A DNA stretch of 64,000 bases from Ustilaginoidea virens (Eukaryota > Ascomycota > Sordariomycetes > Hypocreales > Clavicipitaceae): positions 2,480,001-2,544,000 of the forward strand of contig NC_057316.1 in the NCBI RefSeq assembly GCF_000687475.1, read 5' to 3'. The translations under genes were made by a program, and so were the position numbers. A model generated the notes under the pieces. It did no database searches, was not told where the DNA came from, and worked only from the letters and a program-made list of their open reading frames with translations. The first letter of the stretch is position 1. The number at the start of each line of letters is the position of its first letter. Positions 34,248 through 48,100 of this stretch are shown piece after piece.

Positions 34248-35895
34248 GGTGGTGCGAGGTTGGCCACTTGCTCTGCAGGCAAGACGAAAATGTCGGTAGG
34301 AAATCTGTGAAGATGGCTAAATGCTGGGGCGGGGGGGTTGGATGGGAGAGCGAGCAGGGGCTCTCTTTCTTTTTTCTTTTCTTTTCTTTTTTCTTCTTTT
34401 TTGCCCCTGTGTCAAGACGGCAGCCGATATTGAGCTTTCGCGAGGTTAGGCCAGTGGCGGGGGATGTGAAGAGGCAGCTCTGATAACTCTGGTGGAGGTT
34501 TGGGGCGGTACGAAATCGTGACGTTCACCTGCCAGCCATCCCTCCCCGACAGGTTCGAGCAGTCTGGTGGGAAAAGTAAGAGCAAGTCACCTGGATGGCT
34601 CCAAAGTTGGCGGCAAGCACAGAACCCAGCAGCGGATGGATCGATCGTCTAAATCCGCGGGAATCCGGCATCAAACGAGCTTGGCAACCTGGCAAACAGA
34701 TTAACTTGAGAAGGAAAAAAAAAAACAGAGTCAGTCGAGCGAATGCCGGGTAACCGAAGGGCAGAGTTCAGAGTTCATGGCAGATGATTGACTACTTGCA
34801 CCCACCGGGAGGAACGTCCGCAGTACGTTGGTTACAGCAGCGGCCGGTTTAGGTCCTTGCAGGCAGGCAGGCAGCTGAGCTGCAAGGCCAGTTCACGTAT
34901 CCAAAGTACCAGGTACCTACTCCGTACCTCCTAACCTAACACCCACCAACCAACCAACCAACCCCCCTTTTCTCCGGACCCCCGCCTCCCTGCCTCCTTC
35001 CTCCTCTCCTCGCCAAAGTCGCACCGTACAGCTGGCCTCGGAGCTTTCCTCGGACCACGAGGTTTTCTTATGGCAACTATCAGCGCCTGCCCGATGCTCG
35101 ATGCTCGGTTCTCGATGCTCGGTTCTCGATTCGACAAACATCAACGCCAAATCCATTTCAACTTTGAGCAGTTCCCTGCAGCCTCTGTAGCCGACGACTC
35201 AAGTTTCCACAGTCCCTACCTGGCACCTACCGAGGCAGGGTTAGCTAGCTGTGCTACCTCTCGAAACATGTATGCCGAAATCGCTGCATCCTCCGAAACC
35301 GTCCGTTCCTATTTCCGCGTCAGCTAAAGAAAGCGTCATGACTTCCTCTTAGCTATCCCCACAAAGATTTTCGTCAAGCTACTATGTACTGGCTAGCGCT
35401 CATCATGCTTGTGCGGGAGGGACATTCATAACATCATCGTTCTGGCGAGACCAAATTTGTCCCCCGGCTTGGCCAAAAAAAGCTCTCTGCCCTCCCCGCA
35501 GGTGCTCGCTCTCCTGCGTGTCAACGTGGATGTAAACCCCATCTACGGACTAGACCACGTCGGGCTGCATTCAGCGTTTTGCATCTAGTTCTTGCTGCTG
35601 TTCAAAACCTAGCAACGAAACACTCGGAACTCGTGGGCCGTGGCACGCACGATATTGAATGCTGCGCCCGTCTTCCGGCCATGCATCATCACACCGCCAA
35701 TAAATCAGTCTTGGCAAATCACCCACGCGTGACCTTGCCACTAGCAATTCGAAAGAAAGCACAGCACGCAGTGCGCACGCCTTGTGTATCGTCCACACCA
35801 AACGTTGAGAGGACCAAGAGGGCAAAAGAAGAAAGCAGGGTATCTTGAAAAGAAAAGCGTCCCAACCCCTGGCCACCAGTCTGATGCTCTCAAAT
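34248..35895. other. 1.6-kb intergenic region, no gene seen
   Basis: Between two minus-strand genes. It contains pyrimidine tracts (34368-34402), an A-run (34714-34725), AGGTACCTACTCCGTACC at 34911-34928 and a CGATGCTCGGTTCT-type tandem near 35092-35130. Short frames show no conserved motif. It holds the DUF7918 promoter and the seipin 3' region. Confidence 0.45.
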
Positions 35896-37218
35896 TCATG
35901 TTGCCAGATTTCGTACTGCGCGTCGCCGAATGCTGTCACCGCCCTCTCCCTTGTAGCTCGTTCCTTGAGCGAAATCTCGTCTGCGCCTGGCCGACTCACT
36001 GCCCTCGTTATCGAAGTCATCTTCATCATCTGTATCCCCACCCCCAATCGGTACATCGGATACCGTTGACTCTGGCATATCCTCTTCCTCCAACTTAACC
36101 CTAGGTTCTCCCTTTAGAGTGGCCGTCTTTCCACGAGAGACGGAGCTTTTCTGGCGGTCAGATTGATCATCGTAATCGGCCGTGTCATAGTAATCGCTGT
36201 CTGTGTAACTGTCTCCTTTACCGCCCGCCTGCTTCGAGGCTGTCGCGGAACTCCAAATAGTCCATGCTAGACACATAAACAGAACCTCGCACGCCCAGAA
36301 CAGGGTGGTAAATGCAACATAGGTAATCGCGCGGTAATGAAACATCAGCCATCTCAGCCCACGGAGCTTCGCTGTCAGCGTCAACGACGTCTTGTAAATG
36401 TGAATATCCTGCCCAGCCTCAATCTCGACAAAGGCTGCAGTTGGCTGCAGACCGGTCTTTTGGAAATTGATACGCTCCGCGAGCTGTATAGTCAAAGTGC
36501 GTCTCTGAGAGCGAGGAGAGAGGATGTAATAGCCCACGAATAGGATGCGTTTGGCAAGCCCGATGATTGGGTCCTCATACTGCATCAGCGCTGGTCGACG
36601 AGATTTGAAGAGAATCTTTTTGTTCGCGAGATACTGTCGCACGTTCACGGTTTGCTGCCCGCCTGCCTTGGATTCATTGCTGCTGCTGTCATCCCTAATC
36701 AGGTATAGAGACACCATGAAATTTCCCCTGTCCGTGTTCGGAGGCGATCGCGGCATCGATAAGGCTATTGATACATCGTAATCTTGGTTGAGTTTAGGCG
36801 ATGGATACGCGAAAGGTGCCAGACCATAAGGATTCACTCCCGAGCTGTGAAAGGAACGTTAAGACTGTTTTTTGTTTCTAAAAAAAAAAAAGGGGGGGTA
36901 GAAAAAAAAATGGCAAGAGACGGCCCTTGTTCACGTACTGGTATTGGAGGTGAATCGGGGTGGTGATGAACTGATCTGGTACAAAGTTCTGGAAGAAAAG
37001 GGCTGTCGCCAACGAAGCCAGTCCAAGAAGCGTCACGGCGCTGGAGACGAGAAGCATGACATTGACAGCTGCTCTCTGGGCTGGTTTGGAGGTGAAGACA
37101 CGGGCTGTTTCTTCCAAGGGCTCCTACTAGAGTAAGCACTGGACTAGTTCATATGGTTTCTGTTTCAGTTGCAGATGAAGAATTAGAAGATGCTCCGGCT
37201 TACCATGATTTCTATCAT
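35896..37218 (-). CDS. Seipin (lipid droplet assembly protein)
   Basis: Minus-strand exons 37204-37218 (15 nt), 36939-37123 and 35896-36844 give 382 residues. Topology: short N-terminus, TM1 (~24-46, VMLLVSSAVTLLGLASLATALFF), a lumenal beta domain (~50-235) with FVPDQFITTPIHLQY, ...GLAPFAYPSPKLNQDYDVSIAL and GNFMVSLYL, then TM2 (~239-265, ITYVAFTTLFWACEVLF) and an acidic cytosolic tail. This matches seipin (yeast Sei1/Fld1), an ER protein that forms rings at ER-lipid droplet contacts. The first exon is tiny. The frame around exon 2 has no ATG of its own before LEETARVF, so the 15-nt exon ending ATG|GTAAGC is needed. Intron 2 (36845-36938) contains A-runs. Confidence 0.85.
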
Positions 37219-38189
37219 TGACGAAGCTTGCTATGCCGAGGGAAGAGGAAAATCGTCATTGACCCAAGCAAACTTAAGGTAGGTACCTAACCTTAGGTAC
37301 CTTAGGTACATCCCTTTGAAGGTGCCAAGGTGCAGCTTTTGTATCGGGCCCACTTTTTGCTGAATACCTACCGTACCTTAGGTAGCAAGCATCTCCTTAG
37401 CAACCGGTCTAGCCGCTAAACCTTCGTCACTATAATCCTAATAGTAGTATTATAGCATTTATATATAATAAAGCTAATAACTAATATCAGGAGGTCTAAT
37501 ACCTGCTATATATATTCTATCACTAAGGGGATATAAGACCTATTTTACCTGTGGCTAAATTAGCGGGAATCGCCTTATAGCGCCTTATATGCCCTACAGG
37601 AGGTGCAATACAGCGCTCTGTAAATCTAGATATTGCGGGTACTTCTGCCATTTATACTCCGCACTGCCATATTATCTGCTGATATACCTTTTAATATATA
37701 GCATTCTATTGGCTCAACCCCTGGTCTAGTACAAAAGATGCACCGTAGCACCTCCAAAGGGATAAATTGGTCTGGCTTGTGCAGGGCGCCCAGGGCGATT
37801 GGGATATTGGAATATTGGAATATTGGAATATTGGGATATTGGGATATTGCGATATTGAGATGCCACATTTGCACTACATTCCCCTTCGCCCACTTGCTTC
37901 CCCAGTCAAAGACTGCAAATTTATTGTCCTGGGACACCAAGGATCTTATTTTGACTGCGTAATCCCACACCACAAATCCCTTCGCAAGTTAAGTTGTATC
38001 CTCCCAGATAAAGCAAGGGGTAAAAACCAGAGCAAATAGTCTCATAAGCCCCAAAAAATCCATCCTTACCATATTCAATCCTGCGCAACATTGAAAGAGC
38101 TCCTAGAGATCCCGTTGCAGTTCTTGTCCTCTGCACTCGATTTAATCGGTGAAATATGTACATCCTGCGTTTCAAACTCTTTGTGATTC
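37219..38189. other. Intergenic region with AGGTACCT motifs and an AT-rich RIP-like island
   Basis: 37279-37310 repeats AGGTAGGTACCTAACCTTAGGTACC. About 37385-37720 is an AT-rich stretch dense in TA words, like the left end of the window, and is probably a small RIP-mutated transposon remnant. No protein similarity can be read in it. 37801-37858 is an ATATTGGA minisatellite. The rest holds the 3' region of the F-BAR gene. Confidence 0.5.
37801..37858. repeat. (ATATTGGR)n octamer tandem repeat
   Basis: Seven near-perfect copies of an 8-bp unit, GATATTGG/AATATTGG, with single-base variants. It lies between the AT-rich island and the 3' end of the F-BAR gene. Confidence 0.85.
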
Positions 38190-41100
38190 TTAGCAAGGCT
38201 GAAGGTAGTTGCTTGGAACCAGACCAACTCGCCCATTGCCGCCATGGACTTCGGCCTCCCACCAGCCATCATCTTGGTGACGAAGCACGGCAAGGTAATC
38301 CCCTTTGGCAAAGCCAAGTTCTTCGGGGATAGCGGCCTGATACATGTACAAAGCACGAGCTATTAAAACGTATTGTCAGCCGTGATGAAACGTTCCACCC
38401 GCAAAAGCTGCCCTGTGTCCGGGAGGATTCAAGTTCTTACCGTAGTGCAGAATAGGTCTGCCGTCGCGTGTGTACTGCCTGGACGGATCGGCAACACTTT
38501 TACTACGAGGTCGGGATCCTCCATCATAGATGTCCACGGTACCCCTGCCGCCGTAGGAGCTGTGTCGATCATCGCCAACAGAAGCTAATTGCACTGCCAT
38601 GTCGGAGCCGCCGTAGCTGCTTCGTGGTCGATTGTGATCACCGCCGTATCCCGCTGGAGACGCCCCTCTCACAGACCTGGTAGACCCGTGCGGCGATGAT
38701 GCACCGTAGAAGCTTTGGTCGGATCCCCGTTGCTGGGATATGCTCACCTGTGATCCGTTCCGGTGATGTCCGCTGTATGGATTGGGCGAAGCGGAACGGT
38801 AGCGCGAATTGCCGTTCATTCGAGGTTGGGGAGATGCGGTGCGGGCGGGCGCTGGTGAGGCAGCTCGTGGCATGTCACTGCCGCGGGTTGCAGGTCTTGA
38901 GGCTGGCGACACGCCACGATTTCCAGTATTGCCAAACACAGCGCGACTTTGGTCGGCTGCCTTCTTCGTGGCTTCCTTCATAGCTCGGGAGGTAACTGCA
39001 GGTGGTGGCACTCCCAGTCGAGAGACTGGAGCTTGGTTATTATACGATGGTGGTGCATCACGGGCCCCCGGTCGGGCTGATCGAGGGTCTACTCCAGGGG
39101 CTGGGGTGGCAATGCCATGGTAGTGGTCTGCAGATATTCGGAGAGAGGATTGCTTGCCCACACTGACTTCTTTTAGCTCGGCCAAGGCCAACGCGATAGG
39201 GTCGGACTGATCTGGTTCGGTTTCACGAGAATGCGCACGTCGCCTGGCAGTATCGGGAGTTGTCACAGGAAGCACATTCTGGCCAACTCCTAGGGCCAGG
39301 CTAGCATTGGCGTCAATAGGCTCCGGGCTTGCGGTACGCTTTTGACTAGGTTAGCAGTGGTAGAGCTGTCACTTTAAAGGAGCTGAGATTGCCTCACCAC
39401 TTCCCCACGGGGACTACGTGTCACATGCCAGGTGTTTCGGTTTTGTGCTGGAGCTTGCGCCTCCTTTATACTTTTGCGGCGGAAAGGACTGTGGTTTTGG
39501 AAGAAGCCACTCTTTTTCTTCAAAACACGCTTTTCGGGGCCGGCAGGTTCGAGAATTTCTTGTTTTACCGGCGACGTCTTTCCACTTGCAGGCTCCATGC
39601 TGGACATCGAAGTCGAGTAGTCACTGTGAGAAGCACGGCTAGAAGGTCGAGCCGAAGGTGTTTGCGAACTGCGATCTGACGGCGGGCCAGGCGGACCAGT
39701 TCTGCACAACATTGTCATACCATCCATCGGATAAGGGTCATGAGGGACTGCGGCCAAAGGCCCATGCTGATGAATATCGTATTGAGGGGGTACGTGATGT
39801 GCTCGATGTTGGTCGTCCATCGATTTTCGCATGGCTGGGGCTACGTAGTGTGGTTCTTCCATCGGTTTCCGAGGCGCCGGGGGTGCGAATTGTTGCTGCT
39901 GGTGCTGGTGCTGCTGTTGTTGTTGTTGTTGTTGTTGCTGCTGGTGCTGTTGTTGTTGCTGTTGCTGCTGCTGCTGCTGCTGTTCATCCATCGGCTTTCG
40001 CATGGCCGGGGATGTGCGTTGTTGCTCGTCCATCGATTTTCGCATCGACGGAGATGCGTGCTGTTGTTCGTCCATCGATTTCCGCATCGCCGGCGGAGCT
40101 TTCTGGGGAGTTACGGTTGCATCCCGACTATATGTTTGAGCAGGCTCCCTTTGTGCTAAACTGTTCGCCAGCATAGAGTTCGGATCATGATGAGACTCAA
40201 AAGTCGACGGCTGAGGGGAGGACGACCGGAAGGCTGGGTTGATGCTGCGTGGAAACTGAGCGACCGAATAGCTCTCATCTTCTGACACCTCGGACTGGCT
40301 ATCATTGACATCTCCTCTGCAGAAGTTGATGTATCTAGGCGGATCCGGAATCTCTTGTCCTGTGCCACGCTCTGTGATAAAGTGAATGATGTCCTTCTCT
40401 ACCTCCATTTTTTCCAAAGAAAGTCGAACCTTTTCGCATGATGCGTCATCGCTGACACAGACCGTCGATGCAATGTTTGCAAAAGTCCACAGGCTGCTCT
40501 TTGTGAAGTCAAGTCTTTCTTCTTCAAGGTCCTGAAACTTGTCCGCCGCTGCCTTCCACTCTCGGTTCCATCGAGCAGTGGTTTCTTCCAACACCTTGAC
40601 AGCGCTCTCATAGTCTTGGTTAGCAGTGGCCAGAGAAATTTGTGTCTTCTCCAACTTGGCTTTATTTCGACGCTCTTCTTGTCCCATCACCATGTGTCCC
40701 TGAGCCAGGTAGCCCTTGATCTTCAAGCATTCCTGCTCATACTTGTCTCGCGTCTGCAGGTCAGAGAAAATGGTTAGAATACGTGCAAGTCGTCTTGGAA
40801 ATGGACCTTTGCCTCACCTTGTTAACCTGTTGGGTTTGCTGTATCTTGGTCTTGAGGAGCTTTTCGACTGTGTTCTGGACAATCTTCCGTCTTTCTTTCA
40901 TGCCGCCCGCAAACGCGGCTAGCGGCTCTTCCAATTCCGATTTCATTTGCGCAGCATTACTTTGATGCTGTTTCGCCATGGCCTCAACCTCTCCCCTCAG
41001 AGTATCCAGTGACGTCTTCAAGGTTCCCATCTCATGGGATCCTAGCGATTTCCGGCAAAGGTTGAGCAATTTTCGAGAGTATTCATCCTCGATCGAGGCT

Positions 41101-41389
41101 CGAGCTGCTCAAACTAATTAGCATGGCTTCATTTTGACGGCTTTGCTTACCAGAAGACACATACCACCGTAAAATGACTTCAATTCGTCACATGTAGTCT
41201 TGGCGCTTTGCATTCGCTCTAGGAGCGGTCCTACTCCTGCATCATCCTTTCCCCAAAAATTATTGGCGACTGTAGAGGCAGAGGCGTGTCAGTTCAAAAG
41301 CAACCCGTTTCTGTTGTATTGTCGGAGCAGTCACGCATGTACGCACAAGAAAGTGTCACGGCTGGTATTTCTGCTGTTGCTATAGGCAT
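38190..41389 (-). CDS. F-BAR and SH3 protein of the Cdc15/Imp2/Hof1 group
   Basis: Six minus-strand exons, 41347-41389, 41165-41269, 40818-41104, 39398-40753, 38441-39338 and 38190-38359, give 952 residues. N-terminal F-BAR (~12-270): SFANNFWGKDDAGV, CDELKSFYGARASIEDEYSRKLL, RDKYEQECLKIKGY. The middle is disordered with a polyglutamine block (~401-435) flanked by repeated MRKSMDEQQ units. SPEPIDANASLALGVG is a conserved segment before the tail. A C-terminal SH3 (~897-952) reads ARALYMYQAAIPEELGFAKGDYLAVL...GWWEAEV...GLVPSNYLQ. By family knowledge these proteins curve the membrane at the division site and recruit actin and septum machinery during septation. All junctions restore conserved segments. 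Divergent with NOT1. Confidence 0.92.
39890..39990 (-). repeat. CAG/CAA polyglutamine tract in the F-BAR gene
   Basis: On the minus strand CAG and CAA codons, with interspersed CAC, encode about 34 residues of Gln broken by His. Flanking it is an imperfect repeat of a ~16-residue unit containing MRKSMDEQQ, at least four copies (about 39800-40100). Confidence 0.85.
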
Positions 41390-42191
41390 CTTGCCAAAGA
41401 TTCAACACGCCTGGCTGTAAAACCGTGCAGGTTCGGCAGCGAAAAGGTTTCTTTTGTTTAAGAAGATTCAAAGGCACAGGCATGAGCGTGGGGCTTTACA
41501 ATAAAAGTGGTCGAAATGAGATGGTGTTCATGGAGAAACATGGTTTACCGTCATCGCGACTCTTCCCGGACGGGGTTATGTTGGGGTTCCCGTCTTGGCG
41601 GTTGGCAGGGCAACGAAACTCTATATTCATTCCACGTGACTTGACCATTTCAGCTTCCCGCTCCCCTGCGCTTCCAGGGCAAGGCGGAATTTACCGCCAT
41701 TCTCGAGCCAATTGCCCATTCTCTGTACAACATCTCACCTTATCTCCTCTGCCCAATCTCTCTGTACGCCTATCACCGCAAAACCTCGTGCTCACCCGCC
41801 AGGTGTTCTTTTAGCTACCATCACGATTGCTGAACTGTCGCGGAGCCTCCCCCCACAAGCTCATAGAGTCTTTCAGCATTCTTTCGCATCACGCTTCAAG
41901 CATCAACTCGCCAAGGCTACGACGAGTCCTTTGGTCGGACTTTCATTACCAACAACTGTCAACGCCTTGAATCCTCCCGCAAGGGACACGCCAAAATCGC
42001 AGTCGCACGTACAAAAGCTTTCCTGGACCACGACAGGCGTTCTGACCCAGTCATTCTACCTGATGTAGACATATTCCGTACGCTCCCTTCCGACAGATAC
42101 AGTATTCTACTTGTCCGAACTCAGCTGCCTGCCTCCAAGTCACCGGTTGGCGCTTCACCTCAAATCCTACACTGTTGTCAATACACCCTCC
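41390..42191. promoter_or_regulatory. Shared divergent promoter region (F-BAR / NOT1)
   Basis: About 800 bp between start codons pointing apart. The half next to NOT1 (41640-42190) is C/T-rich with alternating CCTC and TCACC words, as usual for fungal promoters of housekeeping genes. No clear TATA box. A short upstream exon of NOT1 within this region cannot be excluded. Confidence 0.4.
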
Positions 42192-45100
42192 ATGGTCCCT
42201 CCACAAAGACCGGGATCATTCTCACCAAACCCGGCCCAGACGCTTCAGACTGGAAACAATCACTCCCCTCATCCATCGCACACTGGTATTTTTAGTGCTG
42301 GCGCAAGCCCCAGCACCAGCAGTCCGATAGGGACTAACTCCCTTACAAAGATTGTTGTCGCTCAAGTCTATCTTCTACTGAGTACCATCAAAGAGGATCC
42401 CTCGGATAGAAGCAAATTTGACACGCAGGCAGAGCAGCTAAAAAAGGTGAGCTTAAGCCCTGCGTAAAAATCTGCCCTTGCTCTAAATACCGACGGTTCA
42501 AACTGCATATTTTCCTTTTTTCCTTGATTGGGAGCTTGCCAAGAGCTCTAAACTAACACTGCCCAAAAAAAACCACCCCCCCAGCTTATCGATGAAAACG
42601 GAATGGAAGTTTTTTCCAAATATTTCACCCGGTTGGTCGCCGGAAATGCATCTCATATATTTCCGGGCTTGAACAGACCAGGAACAGGTCCCGGGAACTA
42701 CCATATCCTCGTTAACGAGGTGAAAAGGATTTCCCACGATGTGCATCAAGCTGGTAAAATAGCCGAATCGGTAGAGGGCGGGACGGAAGACATATTCCGC
42801 GATTTCGATCTGTCAACATTTATGGAACATTTCAAGCTCGATGCTCTGGAAAAAACACTCTTAGCCCTGGCTTTCAAAACTGGGTCGCGTTCGGATTTGA
42901 AAACGAGAGGTGAGATCAGGTCCTGGTGTCGAGCCAATTCTCATTGATTGCCCCATCTCAAATATACGTGCTAACAGGCGTTCTTCTTTTGGTCCCATAA
43001 AAGCCGATGCAATTTTGTCTACAAACTTCACAACTTTTGTGGACATTATTTCACGACCCGATCTTGAGGCGCATGCCGATCTATCTCCCGCCTTTGTAGC
43101 CTCCATCGTTGATCGGTTTTTGCAATATCATCCTCCTAGCTTCAATGCCTCGTCTCTTCGCGATCTTCACAACTCTATCAGCAAGCGATTCCTTACCGCC
43201 GATCAGGCTCCGCCCTCCGAGGTTCTAGCTGCTTTAGATTTGGGCAGGGTACTGGCTGATAGGCCTGCAAACGCTCTGGCAAGGTATATGCAGCGAACCG
43301 GTTCAGAATTCAGCAAAGATGAGGAGACATGCTTTTCGTACCTACAAAACCGGCCAAATATTGCGCAGTTGAACCCAGAGCAGGCAGCTCATGCCCTTAT
43401 CTATGCTGCTATCAGTCAGTCTACAGTGCACGACCCTGCTATCCTCGTTTCCGCCCTGCAACGAGTCGTCCCCAAATCATTTGATTGGAATGATGTGGTT
43501 CTGTTCTTCGATCAACCCACGGCTCGCCTCTCCTCCGCTCAGTTCTTGCGACTCTACAACGCCCTCCTGCCGTTAGCGAACAACACGAAGAATAATTTTC
43601 ATATTCAGAGGCTTTGGGGTGGCTCGTGGAGTGAACCAGAAGCACAGCTTTCGTTTGTCAGTGCATACGCCTCCCTGGGTCCTGATCAGCTAGATGCCAC
43701 AACTATTCCCGGCTTGCAGCGGAGTATTGTCCTCGAGGATTATGCCGATTCTCCCATCAACGTACAGGATAGAGCTGCTGTGGCCGTGAAGCATCCACTG
43801 GTGTCTGTGGCCGCTCTTTCCGCAATATTCAATGTTGCGCTGAACTCTGTGCATGCGTCGCAAACGATCGAGGCGAAGCGACTTTTCCAAGAAGTGGTAG
43901 TGCCTAATCTAGACATTTTCCTAGTTTCTGCCTTTGAGGTTCCGAGACAATCATGGGCAACGATGGCGGTCGACACCTTAAATTCGCTATTCGAAAACTT
44001 TTTGTACAAGCGGTCACCAGAATATGACTTTGTTCTGGATAGCTTGTGGAGGAAGGACAAAGATTGGGTCACTGCCAGACTGATCGAGGCTCATGCCGTC
44101 AAGCCATCAGATATCCCTCTTATATTCGAGCATGCGGTACGGCACGGCTGGTTAGATGTTCTGGTCTATTTACCCAACGGCTTTGGTATCGATTTAGCTG
44201 CCTTTGCTCATGCACAGGGTTATCTAGACCTAAACAACTGGGCAAATTTCAACAAGGATAGGAGTGCAGAGATTTCTAGGACCCTCTTGCAGTTCCTGAT
44301 AATCAAGGGCGAGCTGGAGATCAGGTTTCAACGACCAGCTGAAGACCAATTGCAAGCCAAGCCAAGCACCAGCCTGCAGGTCCGCACAGTATCCGCTCTC
44401 CTGTCAATTCTCGAGGATTTCCTACCGAAAGCTCCCATGCAAGATCTCATACTTGTTCAACGTCTTTGCATCACAGCTTATCCCAGGCTGATCAATTTTG
44501 GAGAAGGTTACGATGATATTATTGAAGCCAGCAGCAAAGACGGAAATGCTCTTCCCATTGCAGCAAATGCCAAGATGGAAGATCATTACAAGAAGATGTA
44601 TGGTGACGAGATGCAGGTGCGAACTATTGTGGATATTTTGGACCAATACAAGCACTCCAGGGATCCCCTGGACCAAGACACGTTCGCTTGTATGATCCAC
44701 GGGTTGTTCGACGAATACAGCCATTACGGGGGCTATCCCTTGGAGGCCTTGGCTACCACAGCTGTTTTGTTCGGCGGCATCATCTCACATAAGCTTATTT
44801 CGGATCTCCCATTGAAGATTGGACTCGGCATGATCCTCGAAGCCGTTCGTGATCACACTCCAGACGACCCTATGTACAAGTTCGGTCTTCAAGCCCTAAT
44901 GCAGCTCCTGGTCCGGTTTCGGGAATGGCCAGGTTTCTGCAAGCAGCTACTCCGAATTCCCGGCCTCGAGGGAACAGAGGCTTTCAAAAAGGCTGAAGAG
45001 ATTGTTCGCGACCATGAAGACGAACTTGTTAGCGCTAGTAATGGGACAGGTGCATCTCATGGCCTCGCATTTGGGGCTGAGTCCTTTGCAAATGGCGGTA

Positions 45101-48100
45101 CAGACGATCGGCCAAATAATGATTCACAGGCTCCCGCTTTTGCAGCAATCAACGTTGAGCCCATTCCCCAAGCTGCCGAGTTTGAGGACCCTGGTGAAGA
45201 CGACCAGGGCAAAATTCAGTTCGTCCTAAACAACATTACTCAGGGCACCATTCAATCCATGCGGGACGAATTGCGAGACATGCTTGAACGCAAGCACCAA
45301 CACTGGTTTGCAAGTCACCTGGTGGAAGAACGCGCCAAGATGCAGCCAAACTACCATCATGTGTATCTTGAGCTGGTCACACTCTTGCAGGACAAGAGTT
45401 TATGGAATGAAGTGCTCCGCGAAACTTACATTAGCGTAGCTCGCATGTTGAACGCGGAAGCTACCGTGCAGAATTCCACGGAGCGAACCCATCTGAAGAA
45501 CTTGGGCGGCTGGCTCGGGTTACTCACGCTTGCTAGGGATCGTCCTATCAAGCATAAGAACATTGCTTTCAAGCAGCTTCTTATCGAAGCACACGATACG
45601 AAGAGGCTGATCATTGTCATTCCATTTGTTTGCAAAGTGCTGACCCAAGGCGCTTCATCTGCAGTCTTCCGGCCACCAAATCCTTGGCTAATGGACATTA
45701 TTCACTTGTTGATTGAGCTGTATCATCATGCAGAGTTGAAGCTCAACCTCAAGTTTGAGATTGAGGTTCTTTGCAAGGGCCTCAACCTTGATCATAAGAG
45801 CATTGAGCCATCTGGTGAAATCCTTAATCGTCCCGCAGCAGAAGAGGTCGCAGATGTTCTTGGTCCGGAGCAATTGGAAGCATTCGACAGCATGTCTTTG
45901 AACGGAATGGGATCTTCCGTCGGTGTGGGTATGACCTCTCAAGCCGTTGCCGCCACCATCCCAGATCTCGGTCCTTTGATCAACATTCCACCTACAAACG
46001 AGATGGTTGTTAGCACCACACGTCTCCACGACATCGTCAGAAACGCTCTTACGCGGGCTTTGCAGGATATCATTCAACCAGTAGTGGACAGATCTGTGAC
46101 TATTGCCGCAATCTCAACCGCCCAGATGATTCGAAAAGATTTTGTTGCCGAACCTGATGAGAATCGTGTGCGCACCGCTGCGGTCAGCATGGTGAAAGCA
46201 ACTGCCGGCAGTTTAGCTCTGGTGACCTCGAAAGAACCGCTTCGGGCCAATTTGACTAACTATATGCGAAATTTCTCAAACGACTTGCCCTCGGGTCTCC
46301 CTGAAGGAACAATCATCATGTGCGTCAACTCGAATCTTGATCTTGCTTGTAGCATCATCGAGAAGCAGGCCGAAGAGAGGGCGGTACCGGAGATTGAGGA
46401 CATGATTGAGCCAGAACTCGAGGCCAGGAGACATCATCGCATGCAGCAACCAAACGAGCCGTTTTACGCTGGACCTGTCAACCGATGGGCCATGACAATT
46501 CCAAATCCATACAAGCTCTCGCCAAATATCAACGGCCTGAATCCCGAACAGATGGCCATTTATGATGACTTCGCCCGGCAGCCTCGAATCGCGCCCGCCA
46601 CCACCTCACCTCACGCAGCGTCAACGTCTGATGCTACACGCTCCCTGGCGAACGAAGTCCTTCAAGAACCGTACAGTACCATTCCAAACATTTCAACCCC
46701 AGCAGAAACCCCGTCAATGCAGCACTTGGGCTCCCAGATGCCAACTTATGCACCCATGCATACTACTGCTGCAGCAAATGTTCTTCAAAGTGGGCGTAAT
46801 GCAGGATTTCATATGGATGTTCGTGGCTTAGCCGAGCGCGTCAATAAACTGCTCCAGGAACTGTTGCGTGTCGCAGGTGAAGCTCGGGAAGACCACTTTT
46901 TGGACCTACCCAGGCCGCATCCTGTACTCGACGTAGTGGACGCCCTTGTTCAGCTCATCATCAAGACTTCGCAGAACTCAGAAGAGTTTGCCATTTACGC
47001 GGCTGAGCAGATCAGCGCTCTTATTTTTCAGCAAGTCGAAGACAATCTAACCTTGGAGAGCCTGGTGCACGTGCTGGAGACCTTGAGAAAGATTTCTGGG
47101 CATGCCTTGAACAACCGTGTGCGAACTCTCTTCAGCCAACAGCCAGGCTCAAACTTCCTGAGTCTCCACCTTCTGGCTGCTCTCATTCGAACGGATTTGC
47201 TCGATTGGAGAAACATTGATCTGGCGATGTCGAAGGCACTAGAGGCTCGCAAGGAAGGCTCGCTGGACTTTCTTGAACACATGCTCGACCTTGCGCTCCT
47301 GAACAACCGCCCGATTGCGTTGTATGCAGACTTTGTTCGAACTCTTGAGATGGCTTGGGGATGGATATCTGAGGAGCCAAACAATTCGACCGGACAAAGA
47401 TTGAAAACGAAGCTCCTAGGCTCAGATCCGCCTCAGTTTTCCCGAGGAGGGTTGGATGTGGATGCTCAAGGGGGCTTTCGGCGAAATCAGATGGAGTACG
47501 TCTTTGAGGAATGGGTCCATCTATACAATAACCAGAATGCATCGGACAAAGCCACGGCTCTCTTCATCCGGCAACTGCAGGTGAAGCAGGTCATACGCGA
47601 CAGAAATGACTTTTTTGTCTTTGTACGAATCGCCATTGACCTGTCCATTGATCGATTCGAACACATCGTTCACGCCGGTGCTATTGGCGATGCATACGTC
47701 ATGATTGACGCCGTGGCCAGGCTAATCTGCATGTTTATCAACCTGCAGGAGGATACGTCAATGTCTCGTGCTTCGTTCCTCGACTCGGCCTTGGTTCTCA
47801 TCACGCTCATTTTGCATCATCATCACCTGAAGAGGGGGGAGAACATGAATCAGAGAATCTTCTTCCGCCTGCTCTCGGGGCTTCTGCACGAAGTTCTCGT
47901 CAACTCGGGCAAGGTCTCGGATGAGGAACAGCACAGCCTGGTGCGCAAGTTTGCCTCGAGGTTCTATGGTCTTGGCCCCCGCTACCTGCCAGGGTTTATC
48001 TTTGGGTGGATGTCACTCATTCAACACCGGGTGTTCTTGCCGACCATGTTACAGATGCCAGGTAACGCCGGTTGGACTCTGTATGCCAACCTGTTGGTTC

